Translations under genes and position numbers: made by a program
Origin: Deltaproteobacteria bacterium
GTDB lineage: Bacteria; Desulfobacterota; Desulfuromonadia; Desulfuromonadales; Geopsychrobacteraceae
Assembly (NCBI GenBank): GCA_024280485.1
Contig: JAJRQB010000029.1
Coordinates: 1-55,029, forward strand
Direction of reading: 5' to 3'
Length of the DNA stretch: 55,029 nucleotides
Notes under the pieces: model-generated
Databases searched by the model: none
What the model was told of the DNA's origin: nothing
What the model saw: only the letters and a program-made list of their open reading frames with translations
Shown here: positions 42,581 through 50,370 of the stretch, piece by piece
Position numbering within the stretch: position 1 is the stretch's first letter
How the letters are laid out: each line of letters starts with the position of its first letter

Positions 42581-42596
42581 AGCAATACTCATACCG
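42581..42596 (-). promoter_or_regulatory. Sigma-54 promoter of the Fe-ADH/kinase/regulator operon
   Basis: The minus strand reads CGGTAT-GAGTA-TTGCT, GG and GC 10 bases apart, differing from consensus only in the first T. Transcription starts near 42568, about 80 nt before the dehydrogenase gene. Confidence 0.78.
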
Positions 42597-42652
42597 AAAA
42601 ATAAACGCTGTTCTGTTTTTATCTGAGTGGATATCATTTCCAGCAGCATGAA

Positions 42653-42687
42653 CCGGGAGATTCTCCACAGTGTAGATTCTCTCCCCA
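42653..42687. promoter_or_regulatory. Tandem activator sites between divergent sigma-54 promoters
   Basis: TGTAGA-TTCTC-TCCCCA (42671-42687) and a weaker site ending TCCACA (42664-42669) have centres 18 bp apart. They lie 60-90 bp upstream of the Fe-ADH promoter and about 270 bp upstream of the plus-strand promoter at 42958, so they could serve both. No gene is seen in 42488-43038. Confidence 0.65.
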
Positions 42688-42957
42688 TGCACCCAGAAAC
42701 TTACCTCCGACATCCTCTGCGTTCGATCAACATACCACTATCAGTCCAGGAATAACATCGCAGTTATAATCACTTAGCAATCGTGCCAAGAAAACACAAA
42801 GCAGTTTATCCGCACCTCGTACAACCATTTGAACATGAAAATATCGCCACCATCGCGGCACAGCCATCCCATTTCTCCACAAACCAAGTTGTTTTTGAAT
42901 ATTGGGCAGAGGCCTGGACAGCAAGCAAACACCCATAGATAACGATGTTCTATTGGT

Positions 42958-42973
42958 TGGCACTCTGGTTGCA
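42958..42973 (+). promoter_or_regulatory. Sigma-54 promoter of the DUF4242-channel-porin group
   Basis: TGGCAC-TCTGG-TTGCA, an exact consensus match. Transcription would start near 42985, about 50 nt before the DUF4242-like gene. Confidence 0.88.
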
Positions 42974-43038
42974 CAGGTAGCCGATGTCACCGAGGAAAGC
43001 TCAATTGCAATCCATTTTATTATTGAAAGGAGAACATG

Positions 43039-43311
43039 ATGCCTAAATATATCATCGAAAGGGAAATCCCCCAGGCAGGGAACCTTTCAGCCGAAGATCT
43101 TCAATCAATCTCCCAAAAATCCTGTGGGGTACTACAAGGCATGGGGCCACAAATCCAGTGGGTCCAGAGCTATGTCACCGCAGACAAAATTTACTGTGTC
43201 TACATTGCACCTGATGAAGAAACGATACGGGAGCATGCTCAGCAAGGTGGATTCCCCGCCAACAGCGTTGCCGCGATCAAAACGATCATCGATCCGACGA
43301 CAGCAGAATAA
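43039..43311 (+). CDS. DUF4242-like small protein
   Basis: 90 aa: PKYIIEREIPQAGNLSAEDLQ, SQKSCGVLQGMGPQIQWVQSYVTADKIYCVY and APDEETIREHAQQGGFPANSV follow the DUF4242 ferredoxin-like fold family, some members of which bind nickel. Start at the second ATG (GGAG 6 nt upstream). First gene behind a strong sigma-54 promoter and followed by an AmiS/UreI-like channel gene 49 nt on. Role unknown. Confidence 0.8.
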   Translation: MPKYIIEREIPQAGNLSAEDLQSISQKSCGVLQGMGPQIQWVQSYVTADKIYCVYIAPDEETIREHAQQGGFPANSVAAIKTIIDPTTAE

Positions 43312-43360
43312 CTATCTCTTCCCGTGATTGAACTAACGGGTCAAGTAATGGAGAAAAACA

Positions 43361-43891
43361 ATGACGTTAGCATTACTTTTATTGATTTGCATGATGTGGG
43401 TCCCGGTCGGACTGTTTTTTCTCGGACACGGTGAGGCCAAAAGCACCGGTTTTGTGACTGGGGTTGTCGGCACACTCGTCGTCATCGGCGCAATTCTGCA
43501 AGCCGCCATTTTTGCCGATCCCTTTACCGCCGGATTGTTTTTTGTGTTCGGTGTCCTCTATCTTCAAACAGCCCATGCTCTCTGGACGGGCCTTGAGGAT
43601 ATGCGCACCGTCGGCAACGGCGCGTTAGTGGTAGCCATTGTCTGTGCTGCCTACGCATACCTCTACCTCACCGGCGGTGGCGTTAACGCTGATGGCAATT
43701 CGATTATCAGCATCGTTCCTTATCTGGGATTCATGAACATAACATTCGTCGTCATCTGCCTGGCTGTTACCGGTGTCACCTACGGTAAGCTCAGTGCAAA
43801 AGTGGCAGCCTATATGTTCCTGGTGCTGAGCTTCACCTGCCTGTTTGTTCCCGCTATCGGGCTCATGGGTTACGGAGCACTTCCGTTCTAG
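43361..43891 (+). CDS. AmiS/UreI-family small-solute channel
   Basis: 176 aa, six hydrophobic helices. The family contains UreI (acid-gated urea channel) and AmiS (amide transporter); here the segments ALWTGLEDMRTVGNGALV and YLGFMNITFVVICLAVTGV fit it. GGAG lies 7 nt before the ATG. Inner-membrane passage of a small neutral molecule such as urea, a short amide or a small alcohol. Alcohol-type genes share its control region, so the solute could be a regulon substrate; no urease or amidase is present in the window. Confidence 0.86.
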   Translation: MTLALLLLICMMWVPVGLFFLGHGEAKSTGFVTGVVGTLVVIGAILQAAIFADPFTAGLFFVFGVLYLQTAHALWTGLEDMRTVGNGALVVAIVCAAYAYLYLTGGGVNADGNSIISIVPYLGFMNITFVVICLAVTGVTYGKLSAKVAAYMFLVLSFTCLFVPAIGLMGYGALPF

Positions 43892-44023
43892 CCGAGTGTT
43901 GCCCCCCCCTGCTTTGAGCCCCTACACTGGTGCCGAAGAAACGAACACTTGCTGTCTTTTTAATTTGTTGCCTGCGGTCATGAGCCATAGACGCTCTGAC
44001 AGCTTTTAAAGAAGGGTAAATTC

Positions 44024-45130
44024 ATGAAATCGCCACAGTTATTTAAACTCTTGCTGGCAGGTCTTTTGGTCCTGGCTTTCTGCCTCCCCGCTTCTGCCGC
44101 GATAAAGCTCTATGACAAAGATGAAACAACCTTCAGCGTCGACGGTTATTTCAACGTCTTCTTTGCAAACAGCAAATCGGACGTAGCAGACACACAACAA
44201 TCCCGGGTTAAAATGGGTTTTCTGCCTAACACAATCGGTTTTAATTTCACCAAGCAGGTCGGTGATCTGAAAATGGGCGGCCGCTCTTCTTTCTGGGTGT
44301 CTATCAACGACGACTCGCCAACCGATACCGCTATCGATGTTCGTCAGTTCTACGCCACTATCGATGGTTCCTTTGGTCAGTTTCTTCTCGGCAAAGACTT
44401 CGCGCTCTTTAACCGCGCCAACATCTTTCTCGATGAGGTCCTGTTGGGCTTCGGGAAAACAGGTGGCGTGAGTGCCGGCGGAGTCTCCTTCGGCAATATT
44501 GGCTCCGGGTACACCTATCCACTGCCAGTTGCACAGATTACCTACCGCACCCCCGACCTGAGCGGCTTTAATCTTGCGATCGGCATTGTCGACCCCGCTA
44601 GAACAACCTCGGGTGCAGGTGCTTCAGAAGATACGCCGCGTATCGAAGCTGAAGCAGTCTTCAACAAAAAGTTCATGGATGACAAGGTTTCAATGACCGC
44701 GTGGGCAGGCTTCCTCAACCAATCTTCCGAAAACACAGCGGGAACATCCTCAGATTCTAATGGTGTCTCCTACGGTCTCAACCTGAAATACGCCGGAGCA
44801 AGCGTCACTGCTTCAGGTTTTACTGGTGAAGGACTGTCGGTCCTCGGACCCTGGTCCGCTGCCCCCAACACCAACGTTGACAACGAAGGCCTGCTCCTAC
44901 AAGGGTCTTACACCATCGACAAGGTCCGGTTGGTCGCTTCTTACGGCAAGAATGAAGATGATGCTGCAGGCGTAAAAACTGAAGACCAGACGATCGTCGG
45001 TGCTGTGTTCTATTCATTCAATAGCAACCTCATACTTGTTGCCGACTACAGCGTCGAAGAAACAAAAAATGCTGGCGTGAAAACAGAGGAAATCAGCACA
45101 CTCGCTCTCGGTGCAGTAATCACTTTCTAA
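44024..45130 (+). CDS. Outer-membrane porin
   Basis: 368 aa with a signal peptide (KLLLAGLLVLAFCLPASAA) and beta-strand repeats typical of Geobacter-type trimeric porins (KLYDKDETTFSVDGYFNVFF, SRVKMGFLPNTIGFNF, terminal STLALGAVITF). Last gene of the DUF4242-channel group or separately transcribed; no promoter clearly seen in the 130-nt gap. Terminator at 45161-45193. Permits entry of small solutes through the outer membrane. Confidence 0.88.
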   Translation: MKSPQLFKLLLAGLLVLAFCLPASAAIKLYDKDETTFSVDGYFNVFFANSKSDVADTQQSRVKMGFLPNTIGFNFTKQVGDLKMGGRSSFWVSINDDSPTDTAIDVRQFYATIDGSFGQFLLGKDFALFNRANIFLDEVLLGFGKTGGVSAGGVSFGNIGSGYTYPLPVAQITYRTPDLSGFNLAIGIVDPARTTSGAGASEDTPRIEAEAVFNKKFMDDKVSMTAWAGFLNQSSENTAGTSSDSNGVSYGLNLKYAGASVTASGFTGEGLSVLGPWSAAPNTNVDNEGLLLQGSYTIDKVRLVASYGKNEDDAAGVKTEDQTIVGAVFYSFNSNLILVADYSVEETKNAGVKTEEISTLALGAVITF

Positions 45131-45160
45131 GATTCTGCCCAATGTCGTAGTTCATTATCA

Positions 45161-45193
45161 GCTGTCAGGGGTGAAAGCCCTTGACAGCTTTTT
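45161..45193 (+). terminator. Intrinsic terminator after the porin gene
   Basis: GCTGTCAGGG (45161-45170) pairs with CCCTTGACAGC (45178-45188), with one unpaired base, over a short loop, followed by five T. Confidence 0.85.
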
Positions 45194-45317
45194 GTGTAAA
45201 ACCCGTAACCGTCTGGTTTCAGGCCCTGCCTGAATACAAAAAAGAAACTAGTGACAAAGCTCTGCTACTGGTAAACATTGATTTACAAAAAACATAGCCT
45301 AGGACCTAGGAGCAATA

Positions 45318-46322
45318 GTGAAACCCGAGATGCAGACCATAGAAGAGGTTCGACTCAGGGTATCCCAGGGACACAAACTCTTGTTGGCGGGGGATGAGAG
45401 TTTGTTACGAGAAATCCCCTCGGGAAACTGGATCGGCGGCACCATTCCGTATTTCATGACCAGTGCCGGAGGGTTGACGACCAAGGAGTTGATTTTCGTC
45501 ACAGAACTCCCCGAATATATTTTAGGCATTGAGGTGAAATGTTACGATTCTGAAACAATTTCACAGGTTTATACGGATGCCCCTGAAAACGGTTTCAGCG
45601 TTATCATTATCCCGGCGAAAAGCAGTACCCACTTCTCTTTTGCCCTGAACGTACCGAACTACCCAGCCTTTGCCACGCGCCCCTTGATTGGTTGGATTTC
45701 AGGCATACATCTGGATGAATGGGGGCACGGAACACCAAAAGTCTTTAACGGCCTCACCACCGAGGCTTTTGACGATGGCGCAATCGTCATGCATGTCTGT
45801 TTGCCTGCCAATAAAGTTGCAGATATCGGGGTGCTTAACATGTTCGAGCAGGGGGATGGCGACCGGATCAGCTTCCCGGAATCGGGCTTCAGCAGCAAAG
45901 AGGCGTTCGTCAATGACGTTAAGGTTAACTTCGGTGATTACCTTCATCAAAAACAACTCGACAAGAGGTTGCCGCTAGTCGCCAACTACTTCGGGGCAAT
46001 GCTCAACACCGCTTTTCAGGAAGAGCTCAGACCGGACGGGGGTGTTCAGTTCTACAATGCTGTGTTCAGCTTTCTAGAGTACAAACATGCCAAACCTATC
46101 CAGAACTACGTCGCCTATTTCACGAGTAAGATCACGAGCGGACTCGGCATTCAATCAATTTTCTCGTGTAACTGTATTTTGAATTACGTTTATTCCGAGC
46201 TGGAGGGGAAGCAGATTGGCTGCGCGCCCGGACCGACAACCTTTGGTGAGATCGCCTATCAAACATTGAACCAGACCATGGTCTACCTGAGAATCATCGA
46301 CCTGCACAATCAGCCGCGTTAA
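45318..46322 (+). CDS. Protein of unknown function (334 aa)
   Basis: GTG start with AGGAG 6 nt upstream. No signal peptide or membrane helix. The sequence has a regular, globular look (LLLAGDESLLREIPSGNWIGGTIPYFM, VHVCLPANKV, SCNCILNYVYSELEGKQIG) and a late GCAPGPTTFGEIAY segment. The family appears to be an uncharacterised one (possibly DUF6976); I am not sure. Some elements (gated N-terminal G-G-T-I-P-Y, C-N-C near the end) recall FIST-type sensory proteins, but the match is weak. Convergent with the small membrane peptide gene. Confidence 0.65.
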   Translation: MKPEMQTIEEVRLRVSQGHKLLLAGDESLLREIPSGNWIGGTIPYFMTSAGGLTTKELIFVTELPEYILGIEVKCYDSETISQVYTDAPENGFSVIIIPAKSSTHFSFALNVPNYPAFATRPLIGWISGIHLDEWGHGTPKVFNGLTTEAFDDGAIVMHVCLPANKVADIGVLNMFEQGDGDRISFPESGFSSKEAFVNDVKVNFGDYLHQKQLDKRLPLVANYFGAMLNTAFQEELRPDGGVQFYNAVFSFLEYKHAKPIQNYVAYFTSKITSGLGIQSIFSCNCILNYVYSELEGKQIGCAPGPTTFGEIAYQTLNQTMVYLRIIDLHNQPR

Positions 46323-46346
46323 AAAGGGGAGTTCCCTGTCGAGTAC

Positions 46347-46451
46347 TCATCCCAGGAGAAGGTTAACCCCGACCATCGCCATCGCCATGCCACTCAACAA
46401 AAGAGCGACCGGGAAAACATTAACCAGCAAATTGTAACGCATGTTTTTCAT
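46347..46451 (-). CDS. Small membrane peptide (34 aa) behind a sigma-54 promoter
   Basis: MKNMRYNLLVNVFPVALLL followed by SGMAMAMVGVNLLLG: one hydrophobic helix with a short basic N-terminus. GGAGGAAGTT stands directly before the ATG; a consensus sigma-54 promoter lies about 200 nt upstream (46658-46673) and an activator site behind it (46758). An in-frame ATG at 46478 would extend the N-terminus by MGHDWVEEV. The combination of strong ribosome site, promoter and hydrophobic content argues for a real gene too short for usual ORF calling. Possibly a small subunit or regulator of a membrane complex. Confidence 0.66.
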   Translation of the reverse strand: MKNMRYNLLVNVFPVALLLSGMAMAMVGVNLLLG

Positions 46452-46657
46452 AACTTCCTCCACCCAATCATGACCCATCCAGTTATCAATAGATCTTTCT
46501 TAATAGCGAAGAACATGCCATTCATCAAGATATCTAATTTCATCTTTAATTTAAATGGCTTACAGACTAAAAGCTTAAAACGCTTGTGAGTTACCCCTGC
46601 AAAAAAACACCTAATCTATAAAATCGTGTCAGCGCAGCATCTCTGCACAATCTTATT

Positions 46658-46673
46658 TGCAACCATGGTGCCA
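46658..46673 (-). promoter_or_regulatory. Sigma-54 promoter of the small membrane peptide gene
   Basis: The minus strand reads TGGCAC-CATGG-TTGCA, an exact consensus match. Transcription would start near 46646, leaving about 195 nt of leader. Confidence 0.85.
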
Positions 46674-46757
46674 TCGAAGCCTACCCCTCAAGAACAAGGT
46701 TTTCTTTGTTTAATAGCTACTTAAACAGTAAAAGCCTCTGAGTTTTGCCATCATGAC

Positions 46758-46820
46758 TGTAGAGATTTTCCCCAATATTCGACAAGAAAGAGTATAGAGA
46801 GGCTGTAGACAATTTCCTCG
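46758..46820. promoter_or_regulatory. Activator sites between two divergent sigma-54 promoters
   Basis: TGTAGA-GATTT-TCCCCA (46758-46774), nearly identical to the sites at 36944 and 359, and a weaker TGTAGA-CAATT-TCCTCG (46804-46820). They lie 85-150 bp from the minus-strand promoter at 46658 and 190-250 bp from the plus-strand promoter at 47010. The rest of the 46452-47321 gap holds these promoters and a palindromic element (47093-47265). Confidence 0.62.
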
Positions 46821-47009
46821 TTGGGGAGGGCTGCATCAACTTGAGCAAGGAGAGTCCTTTCTGACTGGAGTTTTTCGGCATCCAATATCGTCAGCAATAA
46901 TCAAAAGGCACTTAAACCCTCATTATAAAACCCGTTAAGTCGCTGTTTTTAAATGTTTTCCATGGATAAAGCCAAAAACTTCCGCTCAAACCTCAGGAAA
47001 TATAATTCT

Positions 47010-47025
47010 TGGTGCAGCTCTTGCT
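47010..47025 (+). promoter_or_regulatory. Sigma-54 promoter upstream of the second radical SAM gene
   Basis: TGGTGC-AGCTC-TTGCT, with GG and GC 10 bases apart and one deviation (G for A) from the -24 consensus. A transcript from near 47037 would carry the 173-bp palindromic element in its leader. Confidence 0.65.
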
Positions 47026-47092
47026 CTTAAGACTCTGTGTACAATCTAAAGCAGTCAAATCTGGCGAACAGAAGGCAGGCAGACTAGCCTGT

Positions 47093-47265
47093 CTCTAGCA
47101 GCCTGTCGGTCTTTCCATGAACCGGCTGCAAATTCGTTCATTTGGCCCAGATTTCCGCTCCTTTTTGCCCCATAGCTATGGCTATGAGCCTGCAAGCGAG
47201 CGAAAACCTGGCCTCAAACGCTCAAATTTTCGCTTCGGCCCGGTAAGTCCGGCAGACTGCTAGAG
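47093..47265. mobile_element. MITE-like imperfect palindrome with terminal inverted repeats
   Basis: The ends are 21-nt inverted repeats, CTCTAGCAGCCTGTCGGTCTT (47093-47113) and its complement at 47245-47265 with three mismatches. The interior also pairs in part over its whole length, with CATAGCTATG at the centre, so the transcript would fold into one long hairpin. Both ends are flanked by CTGT (47089-47092 and 47266-47269), a possible 4-bp target duplication. No ORF inside. It may be a non-autonomous transposable element or a large repeat; only one copy is in the window. Confidence 0.55.
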
Positions 47266-47321
47266 CTGTCATATTCAATTTACGTGCAGTTAATCTTGTT
47301 TAAGAATATGGAGTACAACGA

Positions 47322-48656
47322 ATGCCCTTTCAGCCGGACCCAGCCACAATCAGTGCAGTGCTCTCACCGGCCCTCAGAGATTCCCCGACTAAACTGTTTG
47401 TTGAGACGACGACCAATTGCAACCTGGGATGTTTCATGTGCGTCAAACAGACCGGTAAATGCGGCATCATTGAGGGAGAGATGTCTTCTGCAACATTCAA
47501 GGCCTTAGAAGCTGCTCTGCCTCGTGCTGAAGCCCTGATTCTGAACGGAGTCGGCGAGCCATTGCTCCACCCGGGCATAGACACTTTTATTTCTCAGGCA
47601 AAGAAACTAATGCCTGAAGAGAGCTGGATAGGATTCCAATCCAACGGGCTACTCATCGACGATCAACGCGCCCGTGACCTCCTCGAAGCAGGTCTGGATA
47701 AAATTTGCATCTCGGTTGATGCAATAACACCGGAAAAACTCAAAAAGCTCCGTGAAGGGGCTGAAATTTCGAATCTGGACACAGCTCTCAACGCGTTGGC
47801 AAAAGCTAAGTTCAGTGTCGGTAAACCCAGATTTCAAATTGGCGTCGAAGTCGTTGTCATGCGTAGCAATGTGTCGGAACTACCCGACACATTGGAATGG
47901 GCGGCCAGCCGTGGTGCAACCTTCGCGCTTGTAACTCATGTTCTGCCCTACGATGTAGACCACGCTGATGAAGCGGTCTATCTCTCCTGTTCGGAGGAAG
48001 CGCTCGACCTTTTGCAGCGCTGGCGTGAAAAAGCATCAGCCGAGGGCGTCGATATCGATCAATATCCAAATATCATCTGGAACTACAGTAAAAACCCGGC
48101 AGAACAAAGAGTTATCGAGTTCGTCGAACTGATGAAGGCAGAAGCGGAACAGCAGAATATTTTTCTCGATTTAAAAAAGCTATTTGCTCTGGACACCAGT
48201 TGGCTCGCCCAGGTTACCGAAGTTTTCGCCAAAGCCGAACAGGTTGCCCAAGATGCAGGGTTGGAACTGGAACTACCCAAACTACTCCTCAAAGAGAACC
48301 GCCGCTGTGAATTTGTCGAAGACGGTAGCGCTTTTATCTCCTGGCAGGGCGATGTCCATCCCTGCTACTTCCTCTGGCACAATTACCATTGCTATGCCAG
48401 TGGCTGGGATCAGACAGTTAAACCGAAGATCTTTGGCAATCTGAACGAACAGCCGATTCTCGAGATCTGGAATTCTATAGAATTCACGACATTCAGAGAA
48501 AACGTCACCCGCTATGACTATCCCTACTGTTCCAGTTGTGGACTGGCCCCCTGCGACTATATCCAGACTGAGGAGTTTGAGCAGGATTGTCATATCAATC
48601 AGGAACCCTGCGGCAGTTGTCTCTGGTGCATGGGACTCTTTCAGTGCCTAAGGTAA
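47322..48656 (+). CDS. Radical SAM/SPASM protein, putative metalloenzyme maturase
   Basis: 444 aa. Radical SAM motif C33-x3-C37-x2-C40 (CNLGCFMC). The C-terminal 60 residues are very Cys-rich (YCSSCGLAPC, CGSCLWCMGLFQC), giving several auxiliary-cluster ligands. GGAG stands 8 nt before the ATG. The family is close to radical SAM/SPASM proteins annotated as maturases of tungsten or other metalloenzymes; no peptide substrate or target gene is adjacent. It is under a likely sigma-54 promoter and UAS of the alcohol regulon, so the target may be an alcohol- or aldehyde-oxidising enzyme of this regulon. Followed by a terminator-like structure. Confidence 0.82.
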   Translation: MPFQPDPATISAVLSPALRDSPTKLFVETTTNCNLGCFMCVKQTGKCGIIEGEMSSATFKALEAALPRAEALILNGVGEPLLHPGIDTFISQAKKLMPEESWIGFQSNGLLIDDQRARDLLEAGLDKICISVDAITPEKLKKLREGAEISNLDTALNALAKAKFSVGKPRFQIGVEVVVMRSNVSELPDTLEWAASRGATFALVTHVLPYDVDHADEAVYLSCSEEALDLLQRWREKASAEGVDIDQYPNIIWNYSKNPAEQRVIEFVELMKAEAEQQNIFLDLKKLFALDTSWLAQVTEVFAKAEQVAQDAGLELELPKLLLKENRRCEFVEDGSAFISWQGDVHPCYFLWHNYHCYASGWDQTVKPKIFGNLNEQPILEIWNSIEFTTFRENVTRYDYPYCSSCGLAPCDYIQTEEFEQDCHINQEPCGSCLWCMGLFQCLR

Positions 48657-48675
48657 ACCAAACAAGTTTTTATCT

Positions 48676-48757
48676 CACTGCGGAGGCATTCCCTCCTTAC
48701 AAACTGTCAATGCGGTCTCTCTCCCGGATAGCAGTTGCCTCCGCAGTGATTTTTTTT
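48676..48757 (+). promoter_or_regulatory. Long-looped hairpin with U-run in the leader before nhaD
   Basis: CACTGCGGAGGCA (48676-48688) and TGCCTCCGCAGTG (48736-48748) are perfect 13-nt arms, followed by A and eight T. The 47-nt loop is large for a simple terminator. It may be the terminator of the radical SAM transcript or a regulated leader (riboswitch-type) for the antiporter gene downstream. Confidence 0.6.
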
Positions 48758-48834
48758 ACGGCTTGCTCCCCTCCCCTGGAATTTAACAAATAGAATCGCA
48801 AAAACCCTAACCCTTGAAACGGATTACTCGCACC

Positions 48835-50241
48835 ATGAAAAGCCTATTAATGGGACTGATCGTCACCTGCATGACCTCTCCAGCCTTTGCCTCAGAGCAT
48901 CTATCCGGTTCGCCAAACTTCCAGCACAGTATCTATGGTTATCTGGGTCTGGCTGTATTCTGTCTCGCCTACACGGTGGTCATCTTTGAAGAAAAACTAC
49001 ATCTACGTAAAAGCAAACCGGTCATCATGGCAGCAGGTATCATCTGGATTTTTGTCGCCATTGCCTATGCGACTGTCGGCGACACGCAAACTGCTCATCG
49101 GGCCATTCAGCATAACCTGCAGGAATATGCCGAGCTGTTCCTTTTCTTGCTGGCGGCGATGACCTATATCAACGCCATGTCGGAACGGAATGTTTTCCGC
49201 GCCCTGCGCTACTGGTTGGTCTCCAGGGGGTTCTCACTGAAAACAATCTTCTGGCTTACCGGGGTACTCTCTTTCTTAATTTCACCGATCGCCGACAACC
49301 TGACCACAGCCCTGCTGATGGGCGCTACGGTGACTGCCGTTGCCGGAAATAACAAGCGCTTTGTCGTTCTGGCCTGCATCAACGTCGTCGTTGCGGCCAA
49401 TGCCGGTGGAGCCTTTTCACCTTTTGGGGATATCACGACCCTGATGGTCTGGCAAAAAGGCAAGATCCAGTTAGGTGAGTTTCTGGTTCTGTTTCTCCCC
49501 GCACTGGTTAACTGGCTGATTCCGGCTTTTATGATGAGCTTTTTTGTCAGCAAGGAACAACCGGTCGCATCTGACGAACCATCCATGATGAAGTTCGGCG
49601 CAAAGCGCATCCTGGCGCTGTTCCTGATGACCATTGCGACCGCAGTCTCATTTCACAACTACCTGCATCTGCCTCCGGCGGTCGGTATGATGCTCGGGCT
49701 GAGCTACCTCGGCTTTTTCTCCTACTACATCCGTCACAAAGAAGGGGTTCTGAATATCGCCGACAATCCACTCGACATGACCAGTCACGACAAAGATACC
49801 TTCGATCTCTTTCGTACCATCCGCAAAACCGAATGGGACACCCTGCTGTTCTTTTACGGCGTCATCCTCTGTGTTGGTGGTCTGGGCCAGTTCGGCTATT
49901 TATCGATGCTCTCCCACGCCATGTATCAGAACCTGGGTGCGACGAACGCCAATATTCTGGTTGGGATTATGTCGGCGTTGATTGACAATATTCCGGTGAT
50001 GTTCGCTGTTTTGACCATGGACCCACAGATGTCCCATGGCCAGTGGTTGCTGGTGACCCTGACCGCCGGTGTCGGTGGGAGTTTGCTCTCGGTCGGTTCA
50101 GCAGCTGGCGTTGCCTTGATGGGCCAGGCCCATGGTGTTTACACCTTCGGTCGGCATCTGGTCTGGATGCCGGTCATTGCTCTGGGGTATGTCGCGAGCA
50201 TCTATGTTCACCTGATACTTAATGCAGAGCTATTCCATTGA
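48835..50241 (+). CDS. nhaD: NhaD-type Na+/H+ antiporter
   Basis: 468 aa from the ATG at 48835; a TTG at 48814 is in frame but has no ribosome site. N-terminal cleavable signal-like segment (SLLMGLIVTCMTSPAFASEH) as in NhaD proteins, then 12 or so hydrophobic helices of the ArsB/NhaD superfamily. Conserved segments include SPIADNLTTALLMGA, GGAFSPFGDITTLMVW and SALIDNIPVMFAV. It expels Na+ (or Li+) in exchange for protons, fitting a marine or saline organism. Confidence 0.93.
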   Translation: MKSLLMGLIVTCMTSPAFASEHLSGSPNFQHSIYGYLGLAVFCLAYTVVIFEEKLHLRKSKPVIMAAGIIWIFVAIAYATVGDTQTAHRAIQHNLQEYAELFLFLLAAMTYINAMSERNVFRALRYWLVSRGFSLKTIFWLTGVLSFLISPIADNLTTALLMGATVTAVAGNNKRFVVLACINVVVAANAGGAFSPFGDITTLMVWQKGKIQLGEFLVLFLPALVNWLIPAFMMSFFVSKEQPVASDEPSMMKFGAKRILALFLMTIATAVSFHNYLHLPPAVGMMLGLSYLGFFSYYIRHKEGVLNIADNPLDMTSHDKDTFDLFRTIRKTEWDTLLFFYGVILCVGGLGQFGYLSMLSHAMYQNLGATNANILVGIMSALIDNIPVMFAVLTMDPQMSHGQWLLVTLTAGVGGSLLSVGSAAGVALMGQAHGVYTFGRHLVWMPVIALGYVASIYVHLILNAELFH

Positions 50242-50370
50242 TGCCCCCTTTTTTAACGATCGCTTGAACAGCCTGATCAGGGAAGCTAGCAACTGGTTGC
50301 TTTCTCATTCTTCTGGGTTACGGTTTTAATGAACGCAATTTTCGAGAACTTAAATTGAAGAGAGGTGCTC

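Noticed and set aside
42778-42796. TTGGCACGATTGCT (minus strand) as a sigma-54 promoter
   Set aside because: GG and GC are only 7 bases apart.
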